The position numbers were made by a program, and so were the translations under genes. Shown in pieces: positions 1-8,388 of a stretch of 64,000 bases of DNA; the stretch's first letter is position 1, and the number at the start of each line of letters is the position of its first letter. The notes below the pieces were generated by a model. It was given only the letters and a program-made list of their open reading frames with translations. It was not told the origin of the DNA and ran no database searches. The stretch is from JAGQVA01 sp033764335 (lineage in GTDB: Bacteria; Bacteroidota; Bacteroidia; J057). The DNA is taken from contig JANRJC010000013.1 of the NCBI GenBank assembly GCA_033764335.1, positions 1-64,000 of the forward strand, read 5' to 3'.

Positions 1-103
1 AAGATGGACCGATAGGGTGACAGCTGTATTGAATATCAGGTCCGTTTTTAAAAGCGGAAAAAGAGAAAAACTCCGCGCCATCATTAACCACCAAATGGGA
101 CAT
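1..103 (-). CDS. Partial hypothetical protein, fourth gene of the CHAT-MoxR-vWA operon
   Basis: On the minus strand an ATG at 103 opens a frame that stays open for 34 codons to the window edge, beginning MSHLVVNDGAEFF. It starts 11 bp after the vWA gene ends at 115, on the same strand, so it is probably the next gene of the same operon. The visible part shows no recognisable domain, signal peptide or membrane segment. The 5' end is in the window and the 3' end is cut off. Systems of this kind often carry an additional effector or adaptor gene, so its identity matters, but nothing here lets me name it. That it is coding is inferred only from the open frame and the spacing. Confidence 0.45.
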   Translation of the reverse strand, partial: MSHLVVNDGAEFFSFSAFKNGPDIQYSCHPIGPS

Positions 104-114
104 TTGCTTGTAGC

Positions 115-1227
115 CTAAAACGACAATTTGGTTTGCGCCCACTCGTACATGGGTACCTGCTTTGCGATCTCTTCGGCAGTGGTTCCCGGCCAGCGATAGG
201 CGGGAACCGGGTTGAGCCAGGTGATTTTTCCGATAAAGGATTTTAATTCCCGCAAAAAAACAGTGGTTTCTTGCACCCGGAGGGGGTTGAAATTTCCCCG
301 TGCAGCTCCTGCATCGCTGAAAATCAGCACAGAAGTATAAGGCGAGCGATTTTTCAGCCAGATACGTGTACGGGCAAATCCTTCGACCTGGTTTCGGTTT
401 TTATACAAATATCCCTGCGGATGATTGCGAAAATAATACACTTCGGCATCGGGATGCCCACCGCCTTGTCGGGCCGATTCCACCAGTCGGTCTGCGAGCA
501 GATCAAAAGCGGCCATCGAACCGCCGTGATCCAGAAGCAAAAGAAGATGGCTTTTGTTGACAACCGAGGGGTGAAAAACAAGCTCCGTAAACATTCCGTC
601 GCGGGCGATATTTTTTACCGTAGCCGGGATGTCAATTTCGTCCGAATAACCACTTTGAACCGGATTTCGCAAAAACCGCCAGCTTTGTTTCATCTCCCGA
701 ACCGAAAGCGGCAAGTAAGAATCGTCGAGAATAAAACCGGTGTTGAGTACTTCGTTGCGCCCGCCCGGAGATTCCTCCCAATCCAGATTTAACACCTGCC
801 CAATGGCTTCGGTTTCTACCTGTGCACGTTCTTCTTGTAGGGGCGCGGGTGTTTGGGATTGGTTTTTTTCGGGAGGAATGGCTTCGGATTTTTCCGGAGG
901 TTTTTCTTCCGAAGGCTTTTGTTCTTCTATGGGCTTTGGGGGTTCGATCGGTTTTTTTTCGGCTTCCAGCCTTTCGATTTCGGCAATTTCTTTTCCGATG
1001 ATTTCGTCCAGCACTTTGCGGAGGTAAGAGCGGTGGTCAGGCGATTTCAGCCAGATGGTTTCACACAGGCGGGCGAGATGGTCGCGATTTTCCCAGCCGT
1101 AGCCCATTTGCAATGCTTGTAAAAGAAGATGATACTCGTCCACTCCTACGGGCAGATTCAACTCTGTCCGTAGCCGGGAAAATACATTCCACAGCAAAAG
1201 CTTCGGATTTTTCGGCACAGTATTCAT
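115..1227 (-). CDS. vWA-domain protein of a MoxR-vWA conflict-type system
   Basis: This 370-residue protein has a helical N-terminal region (about 1-85), a long Pro/Glu/Lys-rich linker (about 86-135) and a C-terminal von Willebrand factor A domain (about 220-365). The metal-site (MIDAS) motif reads D233-H-G-G-S237, where DxSxS is usual, so the middle Ser is lost. A second acidic strand follows at FSDAGA. In MoxR-vWA pairs the vWA protein is thought to be the partner that the AAA+ ATPase loads or remodels. The gene begins 1 bp after the MoxR gene ends, so the two are very likely co-translated. There are no membrane segments, so it is probably cytoplasmic. The function in conflict or signalling is inferred from the gene neighbourhood. 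Confidence 0.75.
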   Translation of the reverse strand: MNTVPKNPKLLLWNVFSRLRTELNLPVGVDEYHLLLQALQMGYGWENRDHLARLCETIWLKSPDHRSYLRKVLDEIIGKEIAEIERLEAEKKPIEPPKPIEEQKPSEEKPPEKSEAIPPEKNQSQTPAPLQEERAQVETEAIGQVLNLDWEESPGGRNEVLNTGFILDDSYLPLSVREMKQSWRFLRNPVQSGYSDEIDIPATVKNIARDGMFTELVFHPSVVNKSHLLLLLDHGGSMAAFDLLADRLVESARQGGGHPDAEVYYFRNHPQGYLYKNRNQVEGFARTRIWLKNRSPYTSVLIFSDAGAARGNFNPLRVQETTVFLRELKSFIGKITWLNPVPAYRWPGTTAEEIAKQVPMYEWAQTKLSF

Positions 1228-1228
1228 C

Positions 1229-2446
1229 TTATCTTGTTCCGGTGAGAGTTTTGGCTTTAGCTACATGAAGCTGATAGTCGGTATAACTTTTGATCAATGC
1301 ATGATGGTGTAGGATATGTCCCTTTTCCAATTTTTCTACCAGTTGTGTTACTCTATCTTCGGCGAGTGTGGCGACGAGTTTCCGGGGAAACTCCGCGTCT
1401 GAGGGATCCAGCCCATCAATGGCTTCCGCCAGAGCTTGTTGCATACTATACCGTTCCTTTTCCGGAATTTCGCCCCGCAATAACTCCGTGATCATTTCCG
1501 GAAGTTTTTCGGAAGGAGTTATGTTTTTCTCTTTAATTTTTTCTTCGAGGTCTCCGAGGATTTCTTCGAGAAAATAAAAATTGACCACTCGCACCCAGTC
1601 TATAAGTTCGCTGGTTGAGACTTTTTTCTCTGTATTCAGTTCTTTTTTCATATCCTCTCTCAGCGTGTCAAACCGCTTTACGGCCGCTTGCACGAGGTTT
1701 TCCGCCAGAAAGGGAAAGTTTGATCTCACAATAGTCTGGAGAATCGGCAGACCGGGAAACTCCACAAAATGAAAAAGGCAACGGCGGAGAAACGCCTTCG
1801 GCAATTCTTTTTCATCATTGCTGGTAATGAAGATCATGGGTGGATAACCGGCCTCGATTTCCTCTCCGGTTTCGTCTATCGCAAACCTAAGCTGATCGAG
1901 TTCGAGCAGCAGGTCATTGGGAAAATCAATATCTGCCTTGTCCACTTCGTCAATCAGCAGGATGGCGGGATGTTCTTTGGTCGAAGCCTGAAAGGCTTTC
2001 CCCAGCGGTCCAAATTCGCGATAGTTTTTTTTAGCTTCCTTTTTTTCTGCCAGGGTTTTCGGGCTTTTTTTCAGTTCTTCCGGCTCGCGCATTTGAGCAT
2101 CGCGCAATTCACCTACATAATCGTAAGTAAACAGGCCATCGCGGGCTTTGGAGGTGGATTTAATATTCCATTCGAAGTAGTAGTTGTGGTAGGCGGCTCC
2201 ATAGAGTTCAAAGGCCACGGCTTTTGCCAGCCGGGTTTTTCCGCATCCGGGTTCGCCTTTGAGCAAAAGCGGGCGTTTGAGGATACGCATCAGCGCGACC
2301 GCTTCCCGGATTTCACTATTGGGGATATAAGGCGTTATGGTTTCTCTTTTAGGCGGTTTTCCGTTGAGATCGGCCCAGTCAAAAGATTGGGGTTCCTGTA
2401 AGGCAACGCCGATATAGGCTATGTTTTGTATATTTTTATTTTCCAT
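1229..2446 (-). CDS. MoxR-type AAA+ ATPase
   Basis: This is a 405-residue AAA+ ATPase. Walker A is GEPGCGKT at 64-71 and Walker B is LLIDEVD around 163-169. A sensor-1 Asn lies in FITSND near 213, followed closely by an Arg pair (FLRRC). A Lys/Glu-rich insert lies between the two Walker motifs. The overall pattern fits MoxR ATPases, which act as hexameric remodelling chaperones for vWA-domain clients. Immediate neighbours are the CHAT protein upstream (11-bp gap) and the vWA protein downstream (1-bp gap). The three-gene order CHAT, MoxR, vWA suggests a system in which NTP hydrolysis gates an effector. The ATPase call is firm and the biological role is inferred. Confidence 0.88.
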   Translation of the reverse strand: MENKNIQNIAYIGVALQEPQSFDWADLNGKPPKRETITPYIPNSEIREAVALMRILKRPLLLKGEPGCGKTRLAKAVAFELYGAAYHNYYFEWNIKSTSKARDGLFTYDYVGELRDAQMREPEELKKSPKTLAEKKEAKKNYREFGPLGKAFQASTKEHPAILLIDEVDKADIDFPNDLLLELDQLRFAIDETGEEIEAGYPPMIFITSNDEKELPKAFLRRCLFHFVEFPGLPILQTIVRSNFPFLAENLVQAAVKRFDTLREDMKKELNTEKKVSTSELIDWVRVVNFYFLEEILGDLEEKIKEKNITPSEKLPEMITELLRGEIPEKERYSMQQALAEAIDGLDPSDAEFPRKLVATLAEDRVTQLVEKLEKGHILHHHALIKSYTDYQLHVAKAKTLTGTR

Positions 2447-2457
2447 AAAGGATAAAA

Positions 2458-4206
2458 TTAACTCCAGGGTACGGGGCTTTGGGCAAAGGTTTTAAATATT
2501 TTTTCAAGGACAATTTCTACGGGTTTTTCGACCCATTCGTTCAGGTAAGACTTCCCATTGTCACCGGCGGATTTGTCTATGTCGGTGAGGTAGGTTTGGG
2601 CGAATGACTCATCCAGCCTCAAGTGTTGTATCCATTCTTCCAGGTGATTTTTTTTCAGCAGGTCAATCGGTGGTAACAATAGCAGCGGCTCCATACTGGT
2701 TTCCGCCTGCGGCTTTAGTTGAATACCCTTTACAGGTTCAGGGTGAATTTCCTCGCGACTTACCGCATTTTCTACGAGAAAAACCACGAGTTTTTTATCG
2801 TTTTGAGGAAGATGAAGGTGCTCGCACAATCCTTCCCAAAAAGCCTGAATGATCCTGCTTCTGTCGCGGGAAAGGCATTCGTGAAAATTTTCCCAGCGTA
2901 TGACTACGTGTTGTGTCTGCATGGCTTCGGCGATATGCGCACAAACTGCCGAAGGCTGATCTACTGCACCCAACCCCAGAGCTGCTGCCGTTAGTGGCCA
3001 GATATTCAGGGGCGAAGGAACAGGGTCGAGGGCATGTTCATTATGCGCAAATTCGATATGGGAAGTGGGTTTGATTTCGCTATAAAGTCCCGCGAGGCGT
3101 TGCATAATGGTAAGCAACAGGCGTTGCCCGTCGCCTTTGGCTCCCCGGATATAGACCATTTTTACCCGGTCGGAAAACTTTACACCGGGATAACTGCGCT
3201 GGGGTTGGAAGTTGAAGTGAACCAGATTTCTTCGGAGAATGTTTTCCGTATAACGCAACCTGCTTCCGGAAATCTGTTTTTGGAGAGTTGCGATTTCGGT
3301 TTTGAGGGTTTCGACCTGAGGGCCTCCGGCGCTCATATAAGGCAAAGCCATAGCACTTGCCACAGCAGGTGTATCCAGAGCCGCGAGTACAGCGGGATTA
3401 TCTTGGTGCATTTTCCTCAGATCTTCGATTACTTCTGCCTCCGTTTTGCTATTTTTTCGAAGTTCTTCTTCTTTTGCCTTCAATGATTTTTCCAGTTCGT
3501 CAAGAGATTTCTCTTTCGTGTCCAGCAGTTTCCAGTTCGCCGATTCTTCTTCGCCAGGGCGTTTAAACAGTTCCCACAGAAAGGTATTCTCCGGCAGTTC
3601 CTCATCTTCGGAAAAATCAAAAGAACCCCGAAATGCTGCCCAATCGGAGGAATAATCGGCAGCATCCACCGCCATTTTTGCTGCGGCAAAAGCGGCTTGT
3701 ACCGACATATAGTTTAGGGCAAAAGCATCATAAAAAGCTTGTGAGAAATCCAGCGCCAGGCGGTCCGGGACGGGACGATGGGTAGCTATGAGCAAGGGTG
3801 TACAATCGGTAAGTAATCGGTCTTTAAACGCCTTCGTCATGCAGCCATTGAGAAAAACAAGTTTGAGACAGGGCATATCCTGAAGAAAATCTGCGAGGGC
3901 TTCAGTATCTAGCTTTTGAACCTCACCATTGTCCGAAATCATGGCGAGGTTCTGGTCATCGGCATGGCCGGCAAAATGGATGAGATGGATGCGGGTTTTG
4001 TTGTGATTCTGATTGATGATGCGAAACAGTTCCTGAATGGAAGTTTCGCCTTCCTCTTGCACCTCACAGAGTTTATTAGCCTGAGAAGGATTGAGGAAAG
4101 AGCTGATTTTACGGCGTTCTCGAACAAGGTTATCCAACCCGCGGCCCGTCTGGGGACTGTTGGCGCAGGCAATGACAAGCAGAGGTATTTCGTGGTTTTC
4201 CGGCAT
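2458..4206 (-). CDS. CHAT protease fused to a degenerate STAND-like (iSTAND) domain
   Basis: This protein has 582 residues. The N-terminal CHAT (caspase-like) domain spans about 1-190, with both catalytic residues visible: His81 in HFAGHA and Cys122 in FLNGC. A charged coiled-coil-like segment (about 225-265) and an Ala/Pro linker follow. The C-terminal domain (about 330-582) carries a loop at 355-362, GAKGDGQR, that looks like a P-loop without the usual GKS/T. It also has alternating hydrophobic strands such as VVIRWENF and KLVVFLVEN. I read this as an inactivated STAND-type NTPase, the kind of adaptor seen in vWA-MoxR ternary systems. It is the first gene of the operon, and the start ATG at 4206 is the first in frame. 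CHAT proteases cleave target proteins upon activation. The target here is unknown. Confidence 0.72.
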   Translation of the reverse strand: MPENHEIPLLVIACANSPQTGRGLDNLVRERRKISSFLNPSQANKLCEVQEEGETSIQELFRIINQNHNKTRIHLIHFAGHADDQNLAMISDNGEVQKLDTEALADFLQDMPCLKLVFLNGCMTKAFKDRLLTDCTPLLIATHRPVPDRLALDFSQAFYDAFALNYMSVQAAFAAAKMAVDAADYSSDWAAFRGSFDFSEDEELPENTFLWELFKRPGEEESANWKLLDTKEKSLDELEKSLKAKEEELRKNSKTEAEVIEDLRKMHQDNPAVLAALDTPAVASAMALPYMSAGGPQVETLKTEIATLQKQISGSRLRYTENILRRNLVHFNFQPQRSYPGVKFSDRVKMVYIRGAKGDGQRLLLTIMQRLAGLYSEIKPTSHIEFAHNEHALDPVPSPLNIWPLTAAALGLGAVDQPSAVCAHIAEAMQTQHVVIRWENFHECLSRDRSRIIQAFWEGLCEHLHLPQNDKKLVVFLVENAVSREEIHPEPVKGIQLKPQAETSMEPLLLLPPIDLLKKNHLEEWIQHLRLDESFAQTYLTDIDKSAGDNGKSYLNEWVEKPVEIVLEKIFKTFAQSPVPWS

Positions 4207-4263
4207 CAGGCATAAATATAAACACGATGATCCGGATTTGGAAGATAAGGGGGGAAAGGATTA

Positions 4264-4560
4264 TTAACGCTGTCGGCTTGTATTGCCACTAGCCTGTGGG
4301 AGGATATCAACAATAAATGCACAATTTTTGTCTTCGTAAAGAACAAAAAAAACAGACAATGGAAAACGATTTACAATAGCCCTGCGAATTTTATTTCGGG
4401 TAATAGGAAATTGTCTTGGTGTTTTTTCTATTCTATCCAATATCGCATATATCTCGGTTTCAGCCTCTTTTCCCAAGCCAATTCGTTTTTCATCATAATA
4501 GTCACAAATACTTATTATTTGATCAGGTATATGGTCCGCAATGTCAAGCGAGAAGCTCAT
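4264..4560 (-). CDS. ParE/RelE-superfamily toxin
   Basis: This is a 98-residue protein with the pattern of ParE-like toxins. It has an N-terminal helix pair (DYYDEKRIGLGKEAE), a middle IEKTPRQFPIT segment, and the strand run RRAIVNRFPLSVFFVLYED ending in VDILP. Members of this fold inhibit gyrase (ParE) or cleave mRNA on the ribosome (RelE), and the sequence does not tell which. It overlaps the upstream small gene by 4 nt (ATGA), which is typical of toxin-antitoxin operons with coupled translation. The C-terminal tail is basic. ParE is the closer match by pattern. Confidence 0.8.
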   Translation of the reverse strand: MSFSLDIADHIPDQIISICDYYDEKRIGLGKEAETEIYAILDRIEKTPRQFPITRNKIRRAIVNRFPLSVFFVLYEDKNCAFIVDILPQASGNTSRQR

Positions 4561-4793
4561 TTTCTTGCGGATTTCACTTTTGACTCCAATGCTTCGCGAT
4601 TTATAACAGATGACTGGCCATTTTCATAATTCTGGATCGTAACATCCATTTTAGCCCATTGTGCCTCTGTCAAATCATAAAGAACTTCGTCTTCTTTTTT
4701 TAGGCGATTTACAATATTCTCCATAACCCGAAGAAGGGCCGTTCGGTTTAGCTGAGAAAGCAGAGAGACTACTTGTTTTTCTACTACTGACAT
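4557..4793 (-). CDS. Antitoxin of the ParE-like pair
   Basis: This 78-residue protein starts at the ATG at 4793 (MSVVEKQVVSLL). A longer reading from 4844 is possible, but a perfect −7 promoter box (4798-4805) lies between the two starts and favours the short form. It is helical and charged, with a C-terminal half (NREALESKVKSARK) of the type that wraps a toxin. No clear DNA-binding domain can be named. The stop overlaps the toxin start by 4 nt. The antitoxin role is inferred from position and size. Confidence 0.7.
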   Translation of the reverse strand: MSVVEKQVVSLLSQLNRTALLRVMENIVNRLKKEDEVLYDLTEAQWAKMDVTIQNYENGQSSVINREALESKVKSARK

Positions 4794-4797
4794 AGAA

Positions 4798-4805
4798 CAA
4801 ATATA
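4798..4805 (-). promoter_or_regulatory. −7 promoter box of the toxin-antitoxin pair
   Basis: On the minus strand TATATTTG matches the Bacteroidota −7 consensus TAnnTTTG exactly and ends 4 bases before the ATG at 4793. Transcription from it would give a leaderless or nearly leaderless mRNA. No convincing −33 TTG is seen at the usual distance. Confidence 0.5.
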
Positions 4806-4896
4806 GCATTTATTTTTGGTGGAATTTATATTTTTTATGCTCAAATCTTAGTTTTATTTATATTTTTAACCCAAAACACTTAACTACCTATTCCTC

Positions 4897-6309
4897 ATGA
4901 ATGCTGATATTAATTCGGGTCTCACCCCCGAAAAAAACAACCCCCGCCGCGATTTTCTGAAAAAAGCAGGCCTCGGCGGTCTTTCTCTCGGTATGCTCAC
5001 GTTTGCTCCGATCGAGGAAGCAGTTGCTTATTCTACTCAAAATGTATCTCGTTTGTCTTCGCCCGCCGACCTCAAGATCACGGACATGCGCTACTGTGTT
5101 TTGTCCAATGGTGGTGGTTATTGCCCCATCATTCGAATTGATACCAATCAGGGTATTTCGGGCTGGGGAGAAGTGCGTGACGGTGCTACCTGGCGGTATG
5201 CTATGTTTCTTAAAAGTCGCCTCCTCGGCAAAAATCCCTGTAACGTAGAATTACTGTTTAAAACCATCAAGCAGTTTGGTTTCCATGGAAGGCAAGGTGG
5301 CGGTGTATGTGGTGTGGAAATGGCTCTCTGGGATCTTACCGGTAAAGCATTTGGTGTACCGGTTTATCAGTTGCTCGGTGGCAAATACCGCGACAAAGTA
5401 CGCCTTTATGCGGATACTCCTCGTGTGGATGATAAAGCACAGTTTGCGGCTAAGATGAAAGAACGGGTTACGGAAAAAGGATATACCTTCCTGAAAATGG
5501 ATTTTGGTATTGAATTTCTCAAAGGTATTCCCGGCACGGTAGTCAACTCCAATTTCTGGGACATTGGCCGCCAGTGGGAAAATACTCCCATGACTTATGG
5601 TGGTACAGAACATCCTTTTACGGCCGTACAGATCACGGATAAAGGTCTGGAGATTATCTGCGAATACATCGCAGGTGTACGCGACGCCGTAGGGTATGAT
5701 ATTCCTTTAGCCTCGGACCACTACGGCCACTTTGGCGTCAATGACTGTATCCGCCTGGCTCGTGCCGTCGAACCCTATCAACTCGCATGGCTGGAGGACA
5801 TGATTCCGTGGAAATATACCGATATGTGGAAAGAAATTACCCAATCCACAACTGTACCTACCCTTACCGGAGAAGATATTTACCTTAAAGAAGAGTTTAT
5901 CAAACTGGTGGACAACCGGGCGGTGGATATTATTCACCCTGACCTGGCAACTTCTGGCGGTATCCTTGAAACCAAACGCATTGGCGATTACGCCGAAGAA
6001 CGCGGTGTGCCTATGGCCATGCACTTTGCCGGAACGCCTATTTCTTTTATGGCAAATGTCCATTGTGCAGCAGCTACGCAGAATTTTATCGCGCTTGAAC
6101 ACCACTCCGTGGATGTGCCCTGGTGGGAAAACCTGGTTACAGCGAAACATACGCTCATCGAAAAAGGATTTGCGATTGTTCCAGATACCCCGGGTCTGGG
6201 CGTTGAATTAAATGAAGCAGTGGCGAAAGAACATCTGCGTGAAAAAGAATACTTTGAGTCGTCAAAAGAGTGGGATGAAATCCGTTCTTGGGATCGCCTC
6301 TGGAGTTAA
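4897..6309 (+). CDS. Tat-exported enolase-superfamily (mandelate racemase/dehydratase-like) enzyme
   Basis: The protein has 470 residues. A twin-arginine signal is present (RRDFLKKAG at 17-25 and a hydrophobic stretch after it), so the enzyme should be exported folded. The mature part has the enolase-superfamily layout: catalytic-loop K in FLKMDFG (about 198), metal ligands in ASDHYG (D about 273), LEDM (E about 299) and GEDIY (E about 326), then HPDLA and an MHFAG His (about 375). This pattern is closest to acid-sugar dehydratases of the mandelate-racemase subgroup, which abstract an alpha-proton from a sugar acid and eliminate water. The substrate cannot be told. The gene lies 22 bp upstream of a membrane cytochrome protein and is probably co-transcribed with it. 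An exported member of a mostly cytoplasmic family is noteworthy. Confidence 0.82.
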   Translation: MNADINSGLTPEKNNPRRDFLKKAGLGGLSLGMLTFAPIEEAVAYSTQNVSRLSSPADLKITDMRYCVLSNGGGYCPIIRIDTNQGISGWGEVRDGATWRYAMFLKSRLLGKNPCNVELLFKTIKQFGFHGRQGGGVCGVEMALWDLTGKAFGVPVYQLLGGKYRDKVRLYADTPRVDDKAQFAAKMKERVTEKGYTFLKMDFGIEFLKGIPGTVVNSNFWDIGRQWENTPMTYGGTEHPFTAVQITDKGLEIICEYIAGVRDAVGYDIPLASDHYGHFGVNDCIRLARAVEPYQLAWLEDMIPWKYTDMWKEITQSTTVPTLTGEDIYLKEEFIKLVDNRAVDIIHPDLATSGGILETKRIGDYAEERGVPMAMHFAGTPISFMANVHCAAATQNFIALEHHSVDVPWWENLVTAKHTLIEKGFAIVPDTPGLGVELNEAVAKEHLREKEYFESSKEWDEIRSWDRLWS

Positions 6310-6331
6310 TAGTTTTAAAAATCCTATCAAT

Positions 6332-7780
6332 ATGCAACAGACACCTGATTTTGTCATTTTCCTGGGGAGATTTCACCCTTTGGTGGTACACCTTCCTATT
6401 GGATTTCTGCTGATGGCCTTTGTGCTGGAAATTCTCAGTCGAAGAAAAAAATTTGAAGCATTTCAGGGGTCTGTTGCATTCGTTTTACTTATAGGTGCAA
6501 TCAGTGCCATCGTTTCTGTGGTTTTCGGATTAATGTTGGCGCAGGGTGGGGATTACAATGAAAACACGCTGAGTCTGCATAAATGGATGGGAATCGGTGT
6601 CGCCGTATTTTCGCTATTGACCTGGCTGATCAAAACCCGTCCGGAACTGCTGAATGGCGTTTTAAAAAAAGCGTATCTTCCTTTGTTTGGGTTAAGTTCA
6701 TTTTTGTTGTTGCTCGGTGGGCATTTTGGAGGATCGCTCACCCATGGGTCTGATTATCTGGTACAGTATGCGCCGCCCTTTGTGCGGACAATGGCCGGCC
6801 TTCCCGCGGAGCGGGAGGAGGAAGAAATCAAACCCATTGAAAACATAAATGAAGCAAATGTTTTTGCAGACATCATTCACCCAATGGTGAAAGCCCGATG
6901 CCAAAGTTGTCACAACGAGGACAAAATGAAAGGCGAGCTTCGCCTCGACACCCGCGAAATGTGGCTCGAAGGAGGAGAAACAGGCCCTGCGTTTGTCGCA
7001 GGAAAAGCAGATGAGAGTGAAATTTATAAAAGAATCACTCTCCCGGAAGATCATGACGATCACATGCCGCCGGAGGGAAAACGCCCCCTTAACGAAGACC
7101 AGATCGAAATGATTCGCTGGTGGATAAATGCCGGAGCACCTTTTGATAAAACGGTCGCTCAATTGGAGATTCCGGAAAATATTCAACCCATCCTAGCAAA
7201 ACTCGGCACGGGTGGAGACCTTAGCGAAAAACCTACAGGCGTATTTGCTTTGTCTGTGCCTCCGGCAAATGAAGAAGCCTTAATGAAACTGCAAGAAGAA
7301 GGAGTACTTGTATTGAATGTGGCTCAGGAAATAAATTTCCTTCAGGTACAGGTCAAACGCGATAGCTCGCTTTTTGGAAATGCACAAATGCAACTCTTAT
7401 TACCCTTGGCCGAGCAAATTACCTGGCTGGATTTGCGTTACGCTTCTCCGGATGATTATTCTGTATTGGCACAACTGAAAAATCTGAGCAGGTTGCATCT
7501 GGAGCAGACCTCGATAAAGGATGAAGATTTGATTCATCTTTCCCAACTCGAACAACTTGAGTATCTGAACCTCTACGGAACAAATATTACTAACGAGGGG
7601 TTAAAACATCTGGAAAAACTCAGTAACCTCAAATCGCTTTACCTTTGGCAGACAAAGGTGGACAAACCTGCGGCGGAAGCATTGATGGCAAAAATCCCGG
7701 GCCTGAAAATAGACATGGGTTTGGATTTGCAAACGTCTGTCAGGACTTCAGTTGAACACTCTTCTCCTGCTCGTTTATAA
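6332..7780 (+). CDS. DUF2231 membrane protein with Planctomycete-type cytochrome c and leucine-rich repeats
   Basis: I take the ATG at 6332 (MQQTPDFVIFLGRF), giving 482 residues. The upstream in-frame extension overlaps the previous gene and is not protein-like. Residues 1-160 hold four hydrophobic segments beginning with the FHPLVVHLPIGF motif of DUF2231. A PSCyt1-type haem domain follows, with C190-Q-S-C-H194 and a distal HMPPEGKRPL segment that supplies the likely Met ligand. Residues about 365-455 form several leucine-rich repeats (LSRLHLEQTSI, LEYLNLYGTNI, LKSLYLWQTKV). The same domain set occurs in planctomycetes and some Bacteroidota, where it is linked to carbohydrate-degrading loci. 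It probably acts in periplasmic electron transfer. It converges with, and overlaps by 41 bp, the next minus-strand gene. Confidence 0.8.
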   Translation: MQQTPDFVIFLGRFHPLVVHLPIGFLLMAFVLEILSRRKKFEAFQGSVAFVLLIGAISAIVSVVFGLMLAQGGDYNENTLSLHKWMGIGVAVFSLLTWLIKTRPELLNGVLKKAYLPLFGLSSFLLLLGGHFGGSLTHGSDYLVQYAPPFVRTMAGLPAEREEEEIKPIENINEANVFADIIHPMVKARCQSCHNEDKMKGELRLDTREMWLEGGETGPAFVAGKADESEIYKRITLPEDHDDHMPPEGKRPLNEDQIEMIRWWINAGAPFDKTVAQLEIPENIQPILAKLGTGGDLSEKPTGVFALSVPPANEEALMKLQEEGVLVLNVAQEINFLQVQVKRDSSLFGNAQMQLLLPLAEQITWLDLRYASPDDYSVLAQLKNLSRLHLEQTSIKDEDLIHLSQLEQLEYLNLYGTNITNEGLKHLEKLSNLKSLYLWQTKVDKPAAEALMAKIPGLKIDMGLDLQTSVRTSVEHSSPARL

Positions 7781-8216
7781 AATTCTCCACAAGTTTGATG
7801 ACGTCAGCGGAAGGTTCGTTGTGAGTAAGACGTTTAAGTTGAAGAGATTCTACCATAGAACGGAGAGCCGCGTCGAGAGTCATTTCCCGAAGATACTTTT
7901 TGTATCTTTCTAAAATCCAGAATTCAAGCGTCTGCTCGATCCAATCCATAAATTTCTGAGGGAAAAAAGCCGAAAAGAAGCCAAATAAATGCCCCATCAG
8001 ATAAAAACTGCGCGCATACCATGCGGGGCTTATGCCTCGTTTTCTTAAAAGATCATGAAGAAATGCTGTATGCCGGGCCTTTCTTTCGCGCAGATATCGC
8101 ACTTTGTCTTCATCAATACCAAACTGCCTGTACCATCCCAGGCGCATATTTTCACGGGCATGAAGATCACGAATAAAAAATTCGGTTCGTTTTTTGATGT
8201 CTATAGATGTAGGCAT
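7740..8216 (-). CDS. COQ7/ferritin-like protein lacking metal ligands
   Basis: This is a 158-residue helical protein. Its spacing resembles COQ7-type di-iron hydroxylases: HARENMRL resembles the first-helix HAGE motif, RKARHTAFLHDLL the ExxH helix, FYLMGHLFGFFSAFF the membrane-binding helix, and LEFWILERY the VEExIxxHY motif. In that reading the Glu of ExxH is Lys, the His of ExxxxxHY is Arg, and the terminal ExxH helix is absent. A canonical di-iron site cannot form. The alignment is from memory, so the family assignment is tentative. The gene stands alone, with its 3' end overlapping the cytochrome gene. It might be a structural or membrane-associated relative, or simply an unrelated helical protein. 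Confidence 0.45.
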   Translation of the reverse strand: MPTSIDIKKRTEFFIRDLHARENMRLGWYRQFGIDEDKVRYLRERKARHTAFLHDLLRKRGISPAWYARSFYLMGHLFGFFSAFFPQKFMDWIEQTLEFWILERYKKYLREMTLDAALRSMVESLQLKRLTHNEPSADVIKLVENFINEQEKSVQLKS

Positions 8217-8332
8217 AAAACTCGTTTCAGTCTCTGCAGTATATTAAACTTCTAATTTATACTGAAAGTTTAAAAAAATAAATACTTGGGACAAAAATCC
8301 TCTCTTTTCCGGCCATTTGGAAAGAAATGTGT

Positions 8333-8340
8333 TAATTTTG
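8333..8340 (+). promoter_or_regulatory. −7 promoter box for the modular amidase gene
   Basis: TAATTTTG matches TAnnTTTG exactly, 48 bases before the amidase ATG at 8389. A TTTG at 8316-8319 lies upstream, but at a shorter spacing than usual. Confidence 0.4.
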
Positions 8341-8388
8341 ATTCCCGCGCTTGTCGCAAATCTATTTTAAGCCACAAACTTACTGCCC

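Noticed and set aside
271..792. 173-codon plus-strand frame over the vWA gene
   Set aside because: It is antisense to a gene in a tight operon, and its protein shows no motif.
4794..4844. Longer start of the antitoxin at 4844
   Set aside because: The extra residues look like translated AT-rich leader, and an exact −7 box lies between the two starts.
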